From positions 31,662,908-31,726,907 of the forward strand of contig OY759219.1 of the NCBI GenBank assembly GCA_963662175.1: 64,000 nucleotides of DNA, written 5' to 3'. The notes beneath the pieces were generated by a model. It did not search any database. It saw only the letters and a list, made by a program, of their open reading frames with translations, and was not told where the DNA came from. Below are positions 30,225 through 40,274 of the stretch, piece after piece. The stretch comes from Aradus depressus (taxonomy: Eukaryota > Arthropoda > Insecta > Hemiptera > Aradidae). Position 1 is the first letter of the stretch; every line of letters begins with the position of its first letter. Both the position numbers and the translations under genes were made by a program.

Positions 30225-31860
30225 CCGTTTAGGGAACTTATGTAATCAGTCAGAAATTCGAAGCGGAGTTTTCAGCGGAATTTCATGTTTTCCGACCACC
30301 TGATTCCAAAAATGAAAAAAAAAAAAATTTTTTCTCTGTGTGTCTCTGGGTTTGTTATACGTAACTCACTATAGGATGAATGTATGGATACGAAATTTTA
30401 TATGTGTATTCAGAGCCCTTTAAGGACGACTTCTATAGATTTTCAGCCAAATGGGCCAAAGGGAAGAGGGGGAATAGGGGGAGGTTTAACAAAAAAAGTC
30501 TAATAACTGCCATTGTAATGAATATATTGATGAAATTTTGGAGGAACAATTTGACATTGACATTCTTCATCGTCAGAGTTTAGGAGTTCGGAATCATTTA
30601 TGGTATCGAAATCTTCCATTATTTTTTTTATGGTTTGGTAATTTTTTTTTTTTTTTTTTGCGAAAACATTTTGATAACGTAGGTCAAGCTACCAAAACAG
30701 TGTAATACACGAGAGAAACAGGGGTAAATAAGGCTGGGAATGAAATGGGGGACGAACATGTCTCAACATGGCGTAATACATCGATACTATACAGCTCATT
30801 CCAATGTCCCAAAAATGGGACACAAAATTTAATTGATTATAAAATCCATATTTCTAAACTTTACTATTGAAAATCACTTATACTATCAAAGTACAACAAT
30901 TTGACATTGACATTCTTCATCAACTCACTATAGGATGAATGTATGGACACGAAATTTTATAAGTGTACTCAGAGTCCTTTAAGGACGACTTCTATAGATT
31001 TTCAGCCAAATGATCCAAAGGAAAGAGGGGGATTAGGGGAGAGGTTTAACAAAAAAAACTCTAATAACTGCCGTTGTAATGAATATATTGAAGAAAACAC
31101 GCAATATCTTCTAAGTCGGTGAGTTCGTCGGCTTTTGGAAAAACAATTAGACATAGGATGAAATTATATATTGTCGCTTAAGCAGCAACACGGCATATCT
31201 CAATTTTGAGAGGTTTACAGGAAAGAGGAAAAACTTATTTTAAATGATTATTGTAGTAATTTTACTTTATCAACGAGTGATCCAATGTTTATTTGATCAA
31301 ATATTTATTATTAGTTTAAACCAAAAGTAATTTAATTAAAAAGGCTGGTATTTATGGTGTTGAGTTATGCGCTGTGTGCAGGTAGGGTTGAGATGGGTGG
31401 TGTTGTCTTTTTTACGTTTTTCACGCTCCTAGTGGCCGGTAGAGTGAAACTAGTAATCTGAGCTTGTTTCCCGCGAAAATACGAATCTAACGATATGCAT
31501 AACTCAATTTGGACAAAAATTGAGTTATGTGGTGTTGCTGCTTAAGCGACGATATGTATGTGCATTCAGAGCCCTCTAAAGACGACCTCTATTGATTTTC
31601 AGCCAAATGGACCAAAGGGGAGAGGGGGCTTAACAAAAAAACTCTAATAACTGCCGTTGTAATGAATATATTGATGAAAACACGAGACTTGATATGTATA
31701 TTTAAAGCCCTATAAGGACGACACCTATTAATTTTCAGTGGAATAAGGCAAATGGGAGGGGGCTCAACTCAAATATCCAAATAACTGCCGATGTAATGAA
31801 TGTATCGACATGAAATTGTATATTTAAATTCAAAACTCCATAAAGATGATAGCAAAAGTA
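30225..31860 (+). repeat. R1 array of at least three copies
   Basis: R1 segments at 30225-30572, 30897-31100 and 31551-31860 lie in the same orientation. They share AACTCACTATAGGATGAATG, GATTTTCAGCCAAATG and CTAATAACTGCCGTTGTAAT. CAATTTGACATTGACATTC occurs at both 30548 and 30897. Shared unit boundaries suggest local duplication as well as independent insertion. A MITE interrupts the third segment. Confidence 0.65.
31173..31550. mobile_element. MITE (about 378 bp) nested in R1
   Basis: The TIRs are GTCGCTTAAGCAGCAACAC (31173) and its reverse complement ending 31550, followed by a near-matching CATATCTCAATTTT segment, over about 37 bp. The surrounding sequence is R1 on both sides. No coding capacity and no unambiguous target duplication. 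Confidence 0.75.
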
Positions 31861-31954
31861 TAACTTAAGTTGATTTTATATGGGCCAAAACGTAAAGATA
31901 ACATTTAAACAGGATGCTGAAGTTAATAGAAAAAAATTTGTAAATGCATATACA

Positions 31955-32070
31955 GCCCTAATTATAACGCTTTCCCGGCTATAGCGATCTTTTAAATCAT
32001 ACCCGAACCCTTTCTATAATTATATGTGAGTTTTCCTCGATATAAAGATTCGATTCCCGGTAAAACACTT
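31955..32070. repeat. Tigger/pogo-like terminal fragment
   Basis: ATTATAACGCTTTCCCGGCT and ATAAAGATTCGATTCCCGG resemble the repeated ATAACGATnnnCCGG motifs of the MITE at 32859. It is only a fragment. Confidence 0.35.
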
Positions 32071-32361
32071 TTTCTTTTTCCAGTCAGAGAGATAAAAACA
32101 GGATAAAATTAAATCATTGAGGGAATTTGTGGGTAATTTTTCTGTATACCAACCTTATTCTTAGCACTCAGATCTTTCTACGAACTCGACTTGCCTTTTG
32201 TTCCCTTGCCTTGTGTTTTGTTATAGATGTCTTGAAAAATATTGTCAAAATGTCAAAATTCAAGGAATTCTCTTTACGTGGCGAAAAAAAGTTATTAATG
32301 TTCATTTTAAGAAATCTTATTATGTAAATTGTAATTACATATGCACTTTTAAATTATATGA

Positions 32362-32500
32362 TAGCCTACTGAATTCAAGATCACGGGTCCGAAACTCGGC
32401 CGAGGCCGTTACGTTTTTTATCTGGAAGGTGAAAAACCTTGAGCACGCCTTCTTTCGGCTGAGACGTTAAGCGATGGACCTGAGCATATACGATCTCATA
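32362..32500 (+). mobile_element. SINE-A partial copy, second subfamily
   Basis: Has GAATTCAAGATCACGGGTCC, a decayed B box, CGGCCGAGGCCGTTACG and the linker TTTTTTATCTGGAAGGTG with AAAAACC, then CACGCCTTCTTTCGGCTG. The A box and the 3' half are missing. Confidence 0.7.
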
Positions 32501-32677
32501 TACTCATATATAAGTGTATAGATAAACAGATTTCGTTATAAAAGAATATTTTCGCATCCTCGTTAAGTGAGTTCAGATGGTTCTTCTTTCTCAAAAACAT
32601 AATGCCATAGAAAGTTGCATCAACTGCATTTTTTTGTTTATCTCATTAAGAACTATAATAAATCATAATTATTATAG

Positions 32678-32800
32678 GGCTATGGGCTACAGCGTAAAGC
32701 TTGGTTTGCGGGTTCGAATCCCGTCCGGGAGTGAGTTTTATTTCATAAATAGAACTCCCTCCATGGGGGCCATGGATGTCGTAAATAACTAGATAATATA
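32678..32800 (+). mobile_element. SINE-B, truncated copy
   Basis: GGTTTGCGGGTTCGAATCCC, GGGAGTGAGTTTTATTTC and GCCATGGATGTC match the copy at 20305. The first part of the head is deleted and no long poly-A is present. Confidence 0.75.
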
Positions 32801-32858
32801 TATATAAAGTAATTATAAATAATTTAAAGGGAACCTGTTTTACATTTAAAAAGTAGTA

Positions 32859-33590
32859 CAGTAAAATCCTGTTATAACGATATTCAAGGGACTAAGAAAA
32901 ATACATCGTTATATCCGGAAATCGTTATATACGGAACCAAACTGTTAAACCTACATACAAATGTATGGGCTTGTTAGTGAAAAAAAAGTGTTTTACATTG
33001 ATCATGACGAGAAAGTTTACATATTTTTATTTACTTTTTAATATTTACATAGAATTTACTTACATATATTTGTAACTGTGTACATAAATTATGTATACAC
33101 ATGATTAAATATGTATTAACTTTCCACAAAAAAATCAGTTATTTTAGTTTGCTTGCTTTTTTTTAAGTAAAAAGTTTTGCTTACATGATTATGAAGTTCT
33201 GAAGTCACGATCCCTACGGAGGCAAATGAAATACTAATCTGAAACTAGGAATATACGCACTAGAAGGGAAGAAGGGAGTTCGAAGAAAATTCTACAAGGG
33301 GGAAATGGTATGTTTTGAAATGGAATGACTCACTGCGCTCGGAAAGAGTAAACAAGAACCGTGTTTAAACCCTTTTCTATAATGCTCGTATTTTTCATCC
33401 GTTCAAAACTCAAACTGTTGTACCCAATTATGTATGTAAGTGCCTATGTATTATATCTTTATAACCGGAATGAAAAAACAACATTTTCTTGTGTTTTAGA
33501 TCGTTTTATACGGAATATCGTTACACCTAACATCGTTATATCCGGATTTATTTCTTCATACTCAGGAATCGTTATAGAAGGATTTTACTG
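32859..33590. mobile_element. Tigger/pogo-like MITE
   Basis: The TIRs are CAGTAAAATCCTGTTATAAC (left) and CAGTAAAATCCTTCTATAAC (right, reverse complement), flanked by TA on both sides (32857-32858, 33591-33592) as expected for Tc1/mariner-pogo insertion. Subterminal ATCGTTATATCCGG motifs recur at 32911 and 33531. The 732-bp interior has no transposase frame; the ORF 33361-33618 reads into the right terminal repeat and is a chance frame. Confidence 0.82.
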
Positions 33591-33960
33591 TATATGGTTC
33601 TTTAAGTATTTAGCATAACCTAGTATAAATATTTTGAGGCTCTGTAACACTTGATAATACAAATCACTATATTTTCAGTCTGAATACACCTGACATTTTT
33701 GAGGATAGAATAAATATTCGAAAAAGGTAATAGACGGCCCCCCCCCCTACCTCACCCTTGTCAGATGGACGCATTAGCCAACAAAGAGCCTGTCGAATCA
33801 TCCCCCAATTTGGTGGACTATGTACTTACTCAGAAAGAACGATGGGTTTTTTTGAAATATTCACCATTTCTATTTTCCAAATAAATGTCTCAAGGTACTT
33901 TTTAGTTTTAAATTAATAATTCTTAAAACAAAAAATGATGTCCCTTACTACTATTTAGAT

Positions 33961-34714
33961 CAGGAGTGGCCAACCCGCGGGCCGCATGCAGCCCGCTTTG
34001 AATAGTTTTACGGCTCGCGAGATTCATCACAATTTTACAAAATATGTTTTTGCACAAGACAAATGCAAATGCAGGCATTGAAATCGACTTGCAAAACTTA
34101 AGTGAAAGTGTTGATAAACAAATATCTCACTAATTAAATAAATTAAATATTATTCGATCAGAGGGCGCCGGTAGCTCAGTGGTATACGTGCTTGCCTTCT
34201 GAGCTCAAGAACGTAGGTTCGAAACACGAACGAAGCCCTTAGTTTATTTTATCTGGGAGGTAAAATAAACTTAAGCACGCCGTCCTTCGGATGGTCCCGA
34301 GCCTGTACGATGTCACTTACTCGTTAAAGACCCCTGCCCTAGGTGAATAAAAATTTAAGTTAGGCAAAATTTAGGAGTCCCACAATTGAGTCGGGCTCAT
34401 GTCCACCAGAGTGACGAAAGAGCGCTCTGGTAGTAGGCTATGACCTCGTAGCTAAAGCCCGGGCATGAGTCATAAAACTTAACCTAAACCTAACCTATTA
34501 TTCGATCATTTGATTATCATTATTATCTATGTTTATATGAATGTATAATAATTAAAACAATAATAATAATTCATTCTTTTTTAAATTTTTACTACAAAAT
34601 TTTTTTGTAGTGGCTCCAAATCTAATATGGGAATATATAATATTATATGCAGCCCGCGGGATCATAATGCATTTCTAAAGTAGCCCGCAAGATCATTTCG
34701 GTTGGCCACCCCTG
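33961..34714. mobile_element. hAT-type MITE carrying a nested SINE-A
   Basis: The TIRs are CAGGAGTGGCCAACCCGCGG and, reverse complemented, CAGGGGTGGCCAACCG, with GCGGGC/CAGCCC-rich subtermini. Flanking 8-mers ATTTAGAT (33953-33960) and ACTCAGAT (34715-34722) agree at 6 of 8 positions, consistent with an aged hAT duplication. Without the SINE the element is about 406 bp. Confidence 0.82.
34161..34495 (+). mobile_element. SINE-A, full length, inside the hAT MITE
   Basis: A 13-bp TSD, TATTATTCGATCA, lies at 34148-34160 and 34496-34508. The head starts GAGGGCGCCGGTAGCTCAGT. The B box is GGTTCGAAACACG. The tail is CTTAACCTAAACCTAACC. The TSD fixes the family's true ends: GAGGGCGCC at 5' and CCTAA-like units at 3'. 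Confidence 0.93.
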
Positions 34715-34844
34715 ACTCAGATACTTGCACAAAATCTGCTTGTCTTGGGAAGTCAAGTTGATGTCGTTTTGAAGAAAGTTCATCGACCAATTAATTAAAA
34801 CTAATTACGCTAATTACTTGCTGTTTCCAGGAAAAAATCAAAAG

Positions 34845-35055
34845 GTGAAGGCCCGTGGAATTCAGCAGTTTTAGAGCAAAAACCTCTAAGAATGACACCT
34901 ATTAGTTTTCAGAGCAATCAGTCGAATGGGAGGGGGGATCAGAGGAGGCTCAACTGAAAAATCCAAATATCAGCCGATTTAATGAATGTATCGACATGAA
35001 ATTTTATATTTAAATTCAAAACTTCATAAAGATGACACCTTTAATTTTTTTTGTT
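34845..35055 (+). repeat. R1 copy
   Basis: ATGACACCTATTAGTTTTCA, GGAGGCTCAACTGAAAAATC and TAATGAATGTATCGACATGA in R1 order; head and tail missing. Confidence 0.6.
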
Positions 35056-35143
35056 TTTCTAAGGCCGACAACGGCAAAACTACTAATTAACAATTGTAAC
35101 TAACAGAAATAAAAGACGTTGTCTTCCCACTGTTTTATTTTAC

Positions 35144-35185
35144 ACCAGAATCAGTTTTCGACGCAACAGCGTCATCATCAGTGGT
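35144..35185 (-). ncRNA. Hammerhead-like motif, family 1, left arm
   Basis: Minus strand: ACCA, CTGATGA, T, stem II GACGC-TGTT-GCGTC (perfect), GAA, AACTGATT (stem III palindrome broken), C, TGGT. Core boxes are intact; a damaged stem III would be expected to lower activity. Confidence 0.55.
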
Positions 35186-35448
35186 TCATCTATCATAGAA
35201 TAACAAAATATACAAATAATAAAAATCATAAATAATTCTTAAAGCATCAGGGTACAGAGTAAGAAAATGAAATTAAAAACCTGGCTATCCCCACCCCTTA
35301 GAGCTATGCCAGTTGTCTTCTAACCGCTGTGCTGTGTGGGTGGGGTAAGTTAATTTTATAATTTTATTTTCTTTCTCTGTACCCTGATGCTTTAAGAATT
35401 ATTTATACTTTTTATTATTTGTATATTTTGTTATTCTATGATAGATGA

Positions 35449-35490
35449 ACCACTGATGATGACGCTGTTGCGTCGAAAACCGTTTCTGGT
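35449..35490 (+). ncRNA. Hammerhead-like motif, family 1, right arm
   Basis: ACCA, CTGATGA, T, GACGC-TGTT-GCGTC, GAA, AACCGTTT (one mismatch in the stem III palindrome), C, TGGT. It lies in opposite orientation to the left-arm motif, so one transcript contains one sense and one antisense hammerhead. Confidence 0.55.
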
Positions 35491-35579
35491 GTAAAATAAA
35501 ACAGTGGGAAGACAACGTCTTTTATTTCTATTAGAAATCTCGTGCACAACATTTTACTATCACATATGAACAATTGTAA

Positions 35580-35740
35580 CCGTCAAAATCGTAAATATAA
35601 GAAGTGATCTCGGGGTACCACAGCTAGTACTTTATATAGATGCCGACGTGAGTGGGAGAAGGATTCGAACCCTGCCTTTTTAGGTTGGTAGGCAAGGCTT
35701 TAACTTACGTAACACATCGAGACCCAGCCCTCACGTTCCT
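35580..35740 (-). mobile_element. tRNA-like SINE (family C), interrupted by the Penelope element
   Basis: The minus strand has the B box AGGGTTCGAATCC preceded by TTAAAGCCTTGCCTACCAAC and followed by TCTCCCACTCACGTCGGCAT. The body goes on through TACTAGCTGTGGTACCCCG towards the Penelope insertion. The A-box region (GTAAGTTAAAGCC) is weak. Only one copy is seen here, so a SINE is the best guess. Confidence 0.45.
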
Positions 35741-35744
35741 CTAT

Positions 35745-36800
35745 TTTTTTTTTTTTTCTTGTTAACTTTCCGAGGGAGAGCCAAAGAGAAGAGATACGTT
35801 CGCCATTAGTCTCGATGTCAGAAGTAAATCGTCCCGGTAACGTAGGCCATTTTTCTCGATGTTCTACAGCGTTCCGACAATTTTTTTTGAAAATACTGAA
35901 ACCAATACAATATTTTTCTTGAAAAACAAATCGATGTGCACGTTAGAACAAAATGAAGCTTTACCAGGGATGAAAATTTCTTCTCATCGAAAAATTCTGT
36001 CAGTAAAATTTTTTTTAAACTTCTATTAAAAAATACTGATTTCACATTACTCGAAATCTCATGGTATAGACAATTTAATTTTTTTTGAAGAAGGACTGAA
36101 AGACCAAGCTAATTCCTTCAAAATAGATTTAGGGAAAAAGAAATTGTGAAATTTGGCATATTTGACCCAGTAAATTTAGTCTTGTAAACAACGGTCATAT
36201 ACATAAAAAAAATCGAGTGCGTGCAACTCCGATGCGTGGCGAAATGAGCGTGACAACGTCTGAGTTGCGAGATAGCGAAAGTGTCAAGAATCAAATATAA
36301 CAAATCATTTCAATAAATTTTTTGAACCTTGGTACAATTTAAAAACAATATAGAAAGAAAACATTCATAAGCATAATAGTTGTCAAAAAATGAAAATTTG
36401 GTTTACAATTTTTATAAAGAGTTTATTCGATAAAAATATTATTTTCAAATTCATAGATCAAATAGTTTTTGAATGGTGAACAATTTTATGAAGCGTTTAT
36501 TTAAATCAATGCTATTTTCACATTTATACATCATGTAGGACAATAATATAATTGTTACATATTTTGTGAAGTTCAATTAACAATTCGGTTCACATGTATG
36601 ATTTTGTTCAGTATTGGGCGTCCGGATGTGGCGCCATAATTGTATCATCCTGTCATAAAAAATACTAATATTAAAATTATTATAATATAATTTTTATGTT
36701 TGTGATTTTCAAGAAAATTTAATTGCAACATTAAGTTTTTTTTGTATTGTAAATATCATTTTCAAATAAATTGTATTTATAAATAAACATTTACCAACGA
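35745..36800. other. No gene recognised
   Basis: About 1 kb of AT-rich sequence. Minus ORFs 35818-36045 and 36118-36303 show no recognisable domain. There are T-runs at about 35743-35757 and no TIR. Confidence 0.45.
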
Positions 36801-36809
36801 AAATCAATT

Positions 36810-37457
36810 ATCAATAGATTGAGGGTGAACCACGGGATCTGTGGGACGTATCTCTTTAGGATAGGCAAGGCAGACAGCCCACTGTGCCGGGTGTGTCGGG
36901 TGGAGGAAAACCTGGAGCATATTGTATTTACATGTACCAAATATCATACCCAGAGAGAACTTATGTTCACTGAACTGTATAAGCTAACCCAAGCCCCCTT
37001 TAACTATCCCCAGCTTTTAGTAACCCGCAACATTTTTATTTACCAATCCATTTACAGATTTATAATGCAAATTCAAAATCAGCCCCAGATTCCTTCGCTA
37101 TAAATTGAACCAATGTAAGCTCTGACTGGGGGGCGGGTTCTGGTGGGGGGCCCGGGCTTGGGGTTGCTGGCTTGGCTGGGGGTCTGTGGGGGGCACTGGT
37201 CTATAGAGCCAGGAGCTCCGAAGGTCTGGACGGCTGGCACATGCAGACCTTCCTTCAGGAGCCTCCACTCCAGTCACTGGTCGGCGCTATGAATATTGTT
37301 TTGGGTGATGTGGTCCGGCGGTGCCTCCGGCTGTCCCGCTTGCTTGGGCCCTCTGTCTGGGCTCCTCCCCTCCCTCCAGTATTCCGTCATTGGCAGAATT
37401 ATATTTTATAGTGAAGTTTTAAAAATAGAAATGGCTAGTGTGGTGTCTGCCGAGGCC

Positions 37458-37483
<26 letters not shown>
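36810..37483 (+). mobile_element. 5'-truncated LINE with GC-rich 3' UTR and poly-A
   Basis: A C-terminal coding part (36819-37103) is followed by an unusually GC-rich 3' UTR (37105-37430, with GGGG-rich blocks) and a 26-base A-run at 37458-37483. The sharp change in composition compared with the AT-rich surroundings marks it as foreign to the region. I did not find a clear TSD. Confidence 0.75.
36819..37103 (+). pseudogene. LINE ORF2 C-terminal zinc-binding region
   Basis: 94 residues: GICGTYLFRIGKADSPLCRV, then CRVEENLEHIVFTCTKYHTQ. The CX2C(x8)HX4C arrangement after 'YLxRIG..DSPLC' is the zinc-binding motif downstream of reverse transcriptase or RNase H in R1/I/LOA-like LINE groups. The frame ends at a stop before the GC-rich UTR. 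The upstream reverse transcriptase and endonuclease are missing, so it cannot move by itself. Confidence 0.8.
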
Positions 37484-37488
<5 letters not shown>

Positions 37489-37489
37489 T

Positions 37490-37784
37490 TTTTAATGTTT
37501 TAAATAATAAATTATTCAATTTAGAAATACGTACGTACTCATTTCGTATTGTTTTGAAATATTTTATATTTCAAAAAGTCAACATCAAATCGGTCAGCAG
37601 CGATACGTTAGTAAGCGGTACCACGTGAATCGAGGAGAGCAACTAGCGGAACGAAGACAGTGTGAAGCGCTCTTTCTCTCTCTCTCGGCGCATGCGCGTG
37701 TGTACGTGTTACCGAAAGTAACATAACGCAGTTTTCGAACATAGAGTGCCGGCCTACCAAATTATAGGACGTTGTCACGTCAAA
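37490..37784. other. No feature recognised
   Basis: AT-rich, then a (TC)n-rich piece and CGCATGCGCGTGTGTACGTG at 37689-37708, an alternating purine-pyrimidine stretch that might adopt Z-DNA. No coding region. Confidence 0.4.
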
Positions 37785-38290
37785 ATGCAGTCGTCGGTGA
37801 ATAGCCAGCTATGTACTTCCCCAACACGAATTCATTTACTGTTTCTGCTCTCCCTCCAATCACGGTTTGAGCAAATTATCAATAGTTGACTTACATAGAG
37901 ACTTCTGAAACATACCAATTTTGTGTCGTTACAATCATTAAATCAGCAGTTATTAGGGATTTTTCAATTGAGTCCTTCTCCTTTGATCTCCCTTTCCTTT
38001 CGGCCCATTCCGCTGAAAATTAATAGGTGTAGTCCTTACGGAGTTTTGAATTTACATATAAAATATCGCGATCAATATCAAGTTATTGTGTTGTCACCCC
38101 TATATTTCCCCTTCCCTTCGGCCGATTTGGCTGAAAATCAATAGTTGTCATTCTTATGGGGTAATTTCGTGTATATTAATATTTTTTGAATCAAGGGGAC
38201 GGAAAACAGTTCTTGTGAAAACTCAACATGGAACTTCTGGGGCTTTACATAAGTTCTCCTCTACTTCTTATAGCTGAGGGAGTAAAACCC
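37785..38290 (-). repeat. R1, essentially full length
   Basis: The best complete copy: tail (GTCGTCGGTGAAT, then GTACTTCCCCAAC), three internal units each with GCTGAAAATnAATAG and a TTCGGCC-type C-rich block, and the head ending in CTTCTTATAGCTGAGGGAGT. The length of about 500 bp and the unit structure define the family. Confidence 0.75.
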
Positions 38291-38625
38291 CATTCTCTTC
38301 TGTTTTTGTTGAAAAATAATAGGTGTTGTCCTTATTGGATTTTGAATTTAAATATAGAATTACATATCGATATATTCATTACATCTGCAGTTATTGGGTT
38401 TTTTGAAGCAACCCCCCCCCCCCCCCCTTCCCCCCCCCCCCCCCCCCCCCCCCCCCACACACTCCTTAATCCCCCTTAAACACACAAACACATTTACATA
38501 AAATGTGCTGAAATGTTTTTTGTTTGTCAGGGGTTTGAAAAATATGAATTTCCGTTGAAAATTCAACATCGAATTTCTAACCGATAACGTAATTCCCCTT
38601 TCATATTGTTGGGAAAATTTTACTG
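38291..38625 (-). repeat. R1 copy with long C-tract
   Basis: Minus R1 (AAAATAATAGGTGTTGTCCT, ATCGATATATTCATTACATC, then GAATTTCTAACCGATAACGT). The usual C-rich block has expanded to a nearly pure C-run at about 38411-38456. Confidence 0.65.
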
Positions 38626-38629
38626 CTAC

Positions 38630-39205
38630 TTAGCGTTTTCAAATTACAGTATTTAAAAATGAATACAGATTTGAAGAAATGAACGAAATGTTTTAAAAAA
38701 TGAATCTAGAGAAGCCCAAAAAACATGATCCCATTTAACCGGTCTTTTCACTTAACCGGCCATACCACGGTGCCGACAAATACAGAAACTGTATTACACA
38801 ACATTCCCTCTAGAAAATGATATATAAAAAGAACAAAAATATATAATATTTTTTCTTAACAGCTAAGAATATAAGGCAAGATAGATCCGATGAAAAATGA
38901 CTCTCCAAGGATTATATTACAGTCAAGACTTTTTTTTTTCGTTGAAAATATTAATCTAGAAAGAGTATTTATCAGGAGGATGAAAGCGTTTTTGCTAATA
39001 TTAATTTATCCTTTTGCGTGTGAAGTAATGGCTTTTTAAATTCATTTCTCATGATCGTTTACTTAGAAATGAAATCATTCAGAAAAATGCAATATTAATA
39101 TCGTTCATTAAGAAAACTCATTTTATCAGAAATTATTGTGGGCATACGCTGTAATCTTTGTAGAGTGAGTCTTCCCTCCAAATGGATTCTTTACACTTAA
39201 GAACA
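38630..39205. other. No gene recognised
   Basis: AT-rich. CATTTAACCGGTCTTTTCAC and TTAACCGGCCATACC (38730-38768) look like pogo-type terminal sequence, but the matching end is not visible. Confidence 0.4.
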
Positions 39206-39224
39206 AACATTGAAATGGATTAGA

Positions 39225-39834
39225 GGTTTGACACTTGCGTGGGTTCGTAACCCGGCAGGGGCCGATCGTTTTTTTATCTCATCATCATCATCATGGCGCT
39301 ATAGCCCGTCAAGAGCCTTGGCCTCCTCCAGGAAATGTCCCCATGCAGCTCTGTCCTGGGCCTCCACCAGCCCACCTCGCCAAACCGTCTTGCGTCTTTG
39401 TTCACAGTCTCCAGCCATCGTCTTCTGGATCGTCCGACTCTTTTCCTACCCTCCAGTGTCACATTCACGAGTTTCCTGGGTATAAGGTCCTCGTCCATCC
39501 GTCTTATGTGTCCAGCCCAACGGATTTTATTCTCTGACAACTCTAACCCAGTGCGACAATTTTGACTCTGTGTAGAGTGCGTACAACTCCTGGTTTTTTT
39601 TTATCTAGGAAATTTAAAAAAAGCTTGAGCACGCCGTTCTTTGGATGAGACGTTGAACAATGTTCCCAAGCCCGTACGATATCAAATACTCGGTAACTAA
39701 ACCAGGATAAGCAATATTTAAGACTAGAAGAGTCGGGCTCATGTTCAGTATACAGACGATAGAGCGCACTGGTGGTAGTACGCAATATGACATCGATATC
39801 AAAGTCCGGGCATAAGTCACAATAACTAAGTAAC
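39225..39834 (+). mobile_element. SINE-A copy interrupted by a LINE
   Basis: 39235-39279 has a B-box variant (GGGTTCGTAACCCGG) and the subfamily-2 linker TTTTTTTATCT. The body resumes at 39596 (TTTTTTTATCTAGG, CACGCCGTTCTTTGGATGAG) and runs to CATAAGTCACAATAACTAAG. The LINE insertion at 39280-39595 separates the two parts. Confidence 0.78.
39280..39595 (-). mobile_element. 5'-truncated LINE with (ATG)n tail, inside SINE-A
   Basis: The TSD TTTTTTTATCT lies at 39269-39279 and 39596-39606. On the minus strand the frame (39540-39274) reads KIRWAGHIRRMDEDLIPRK, then GRKRVGRSRRRWLETVNKD. This is the very C-terminal 'WAGH..RM....GRR..GR...RW' segment of RTE/CR1-like LINE polyproteins. It ends in (ATG)n repeats at the 3' end, as several such families do. 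Confidence 0.85.
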
Positions 39835-39842
39835 CAGCTGGA

Positions 39843-40030
39843 GGGCGCTGGTAGCTCAGAGGTACCTAGTGTGCTAGCCTACTGAGCTCAAGATCGCGGG
39901 TTCGAAACCCGGCCGAGGCCCTTAGGTTTTTTTTATATCAGGGAGGTAAAACTCTTGAGCACGCCGTCCTTCGGATGGGACGTTAAGTGGTGGTCTCGAG
40001 TCTGTGCGATGTCAGGTTCTCGTAAAGACT
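39843..40030 (+). mobile_element. SINE-A, 5' half
   Basis: GAGGGCGCTGGTAGCTCAGA (A box), GGTTCGAAACCCGGCCGAGG (B box) and CCGTCCTTCGGATGGGACGT are all present. It stops near TCGTAAAGACT. It starts 9 bp after the end of the previous SINE-A, giving a head-to-tail pair. Confidence 0.85.
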
Positions 40031-40031
40031 A

Positions 40032-40092
40032 TGTAATAAAGCCTTATGACTGCCACATCTTATGTAATAAAGCCTGATGACTGCCACAGTAG
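40032..40092 (+). repeat. Short tandem duplication
   Basis: TATGTAATAAAGCCT followed by ATGACTGCCACA occurs twice in succession with one difference. Confidence 0.8.
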
Positions 40093-40159
40093 AGCTAACA
40101 TGGAAGGGATAAGAGCATTGGATGATTATGTTCCTAGGTGTATTCAACAGTCTTAAGCA

Positions 40160-40270
40160 AACTGATTGTTATATCGATACATTCATTATATCGACAGTTG
40201 TTGATATTTTCTGTTAAGCCTTCCTCCTAATTTCCTCCCTCCCACTTAGCCGATTTGGCTGCAAATCAAT
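40160..40270 (-). repeat. R1 fragment, target of the MITE at 40275
   Basis: ATCGATACATTCATTATATC and CCGATTTGGCTGCAAATCAA are R1 minus sequence. R1-like TTGTCTATAAAATT resumes at 40530 after the MITE. Confidence 0.6.
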
Positions 40271-40274
40271 AATT

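Larger units (their letters stand above)
35101..35568. mobile_element. Palindromic Penelope-derived element, family 1
   Basis: The TSD AACAATTGTAAC lies at 35089-35100 and 35569-35580. Within 468 bp, two pLTR arms of roughly 180-200 bp face each other, each with the CCACTGTTTTATTTT block and a hammerhead motif. They are separated by a short centre (about 35275-35345) containing ACCGCTGTGCTGTGTGGG. Near-identical architecture occurs at 58364. No protein is encoded. Inverted terminal repeats are known in Penelope-like elements, so this looks like a non-autonomous derivative. Confidence 0.8.

Noticed and set aside
34491..34500. True telomeric repeats in the CCTAA stretches
   Set aside because: Only two to three units occur, always at SINE-A 3' ends; there is no array.
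38228..38569. Proline- or glycine-rich ORFs over the C-run
   Set aside because: They are translations of a homopolymer tract on both strands.
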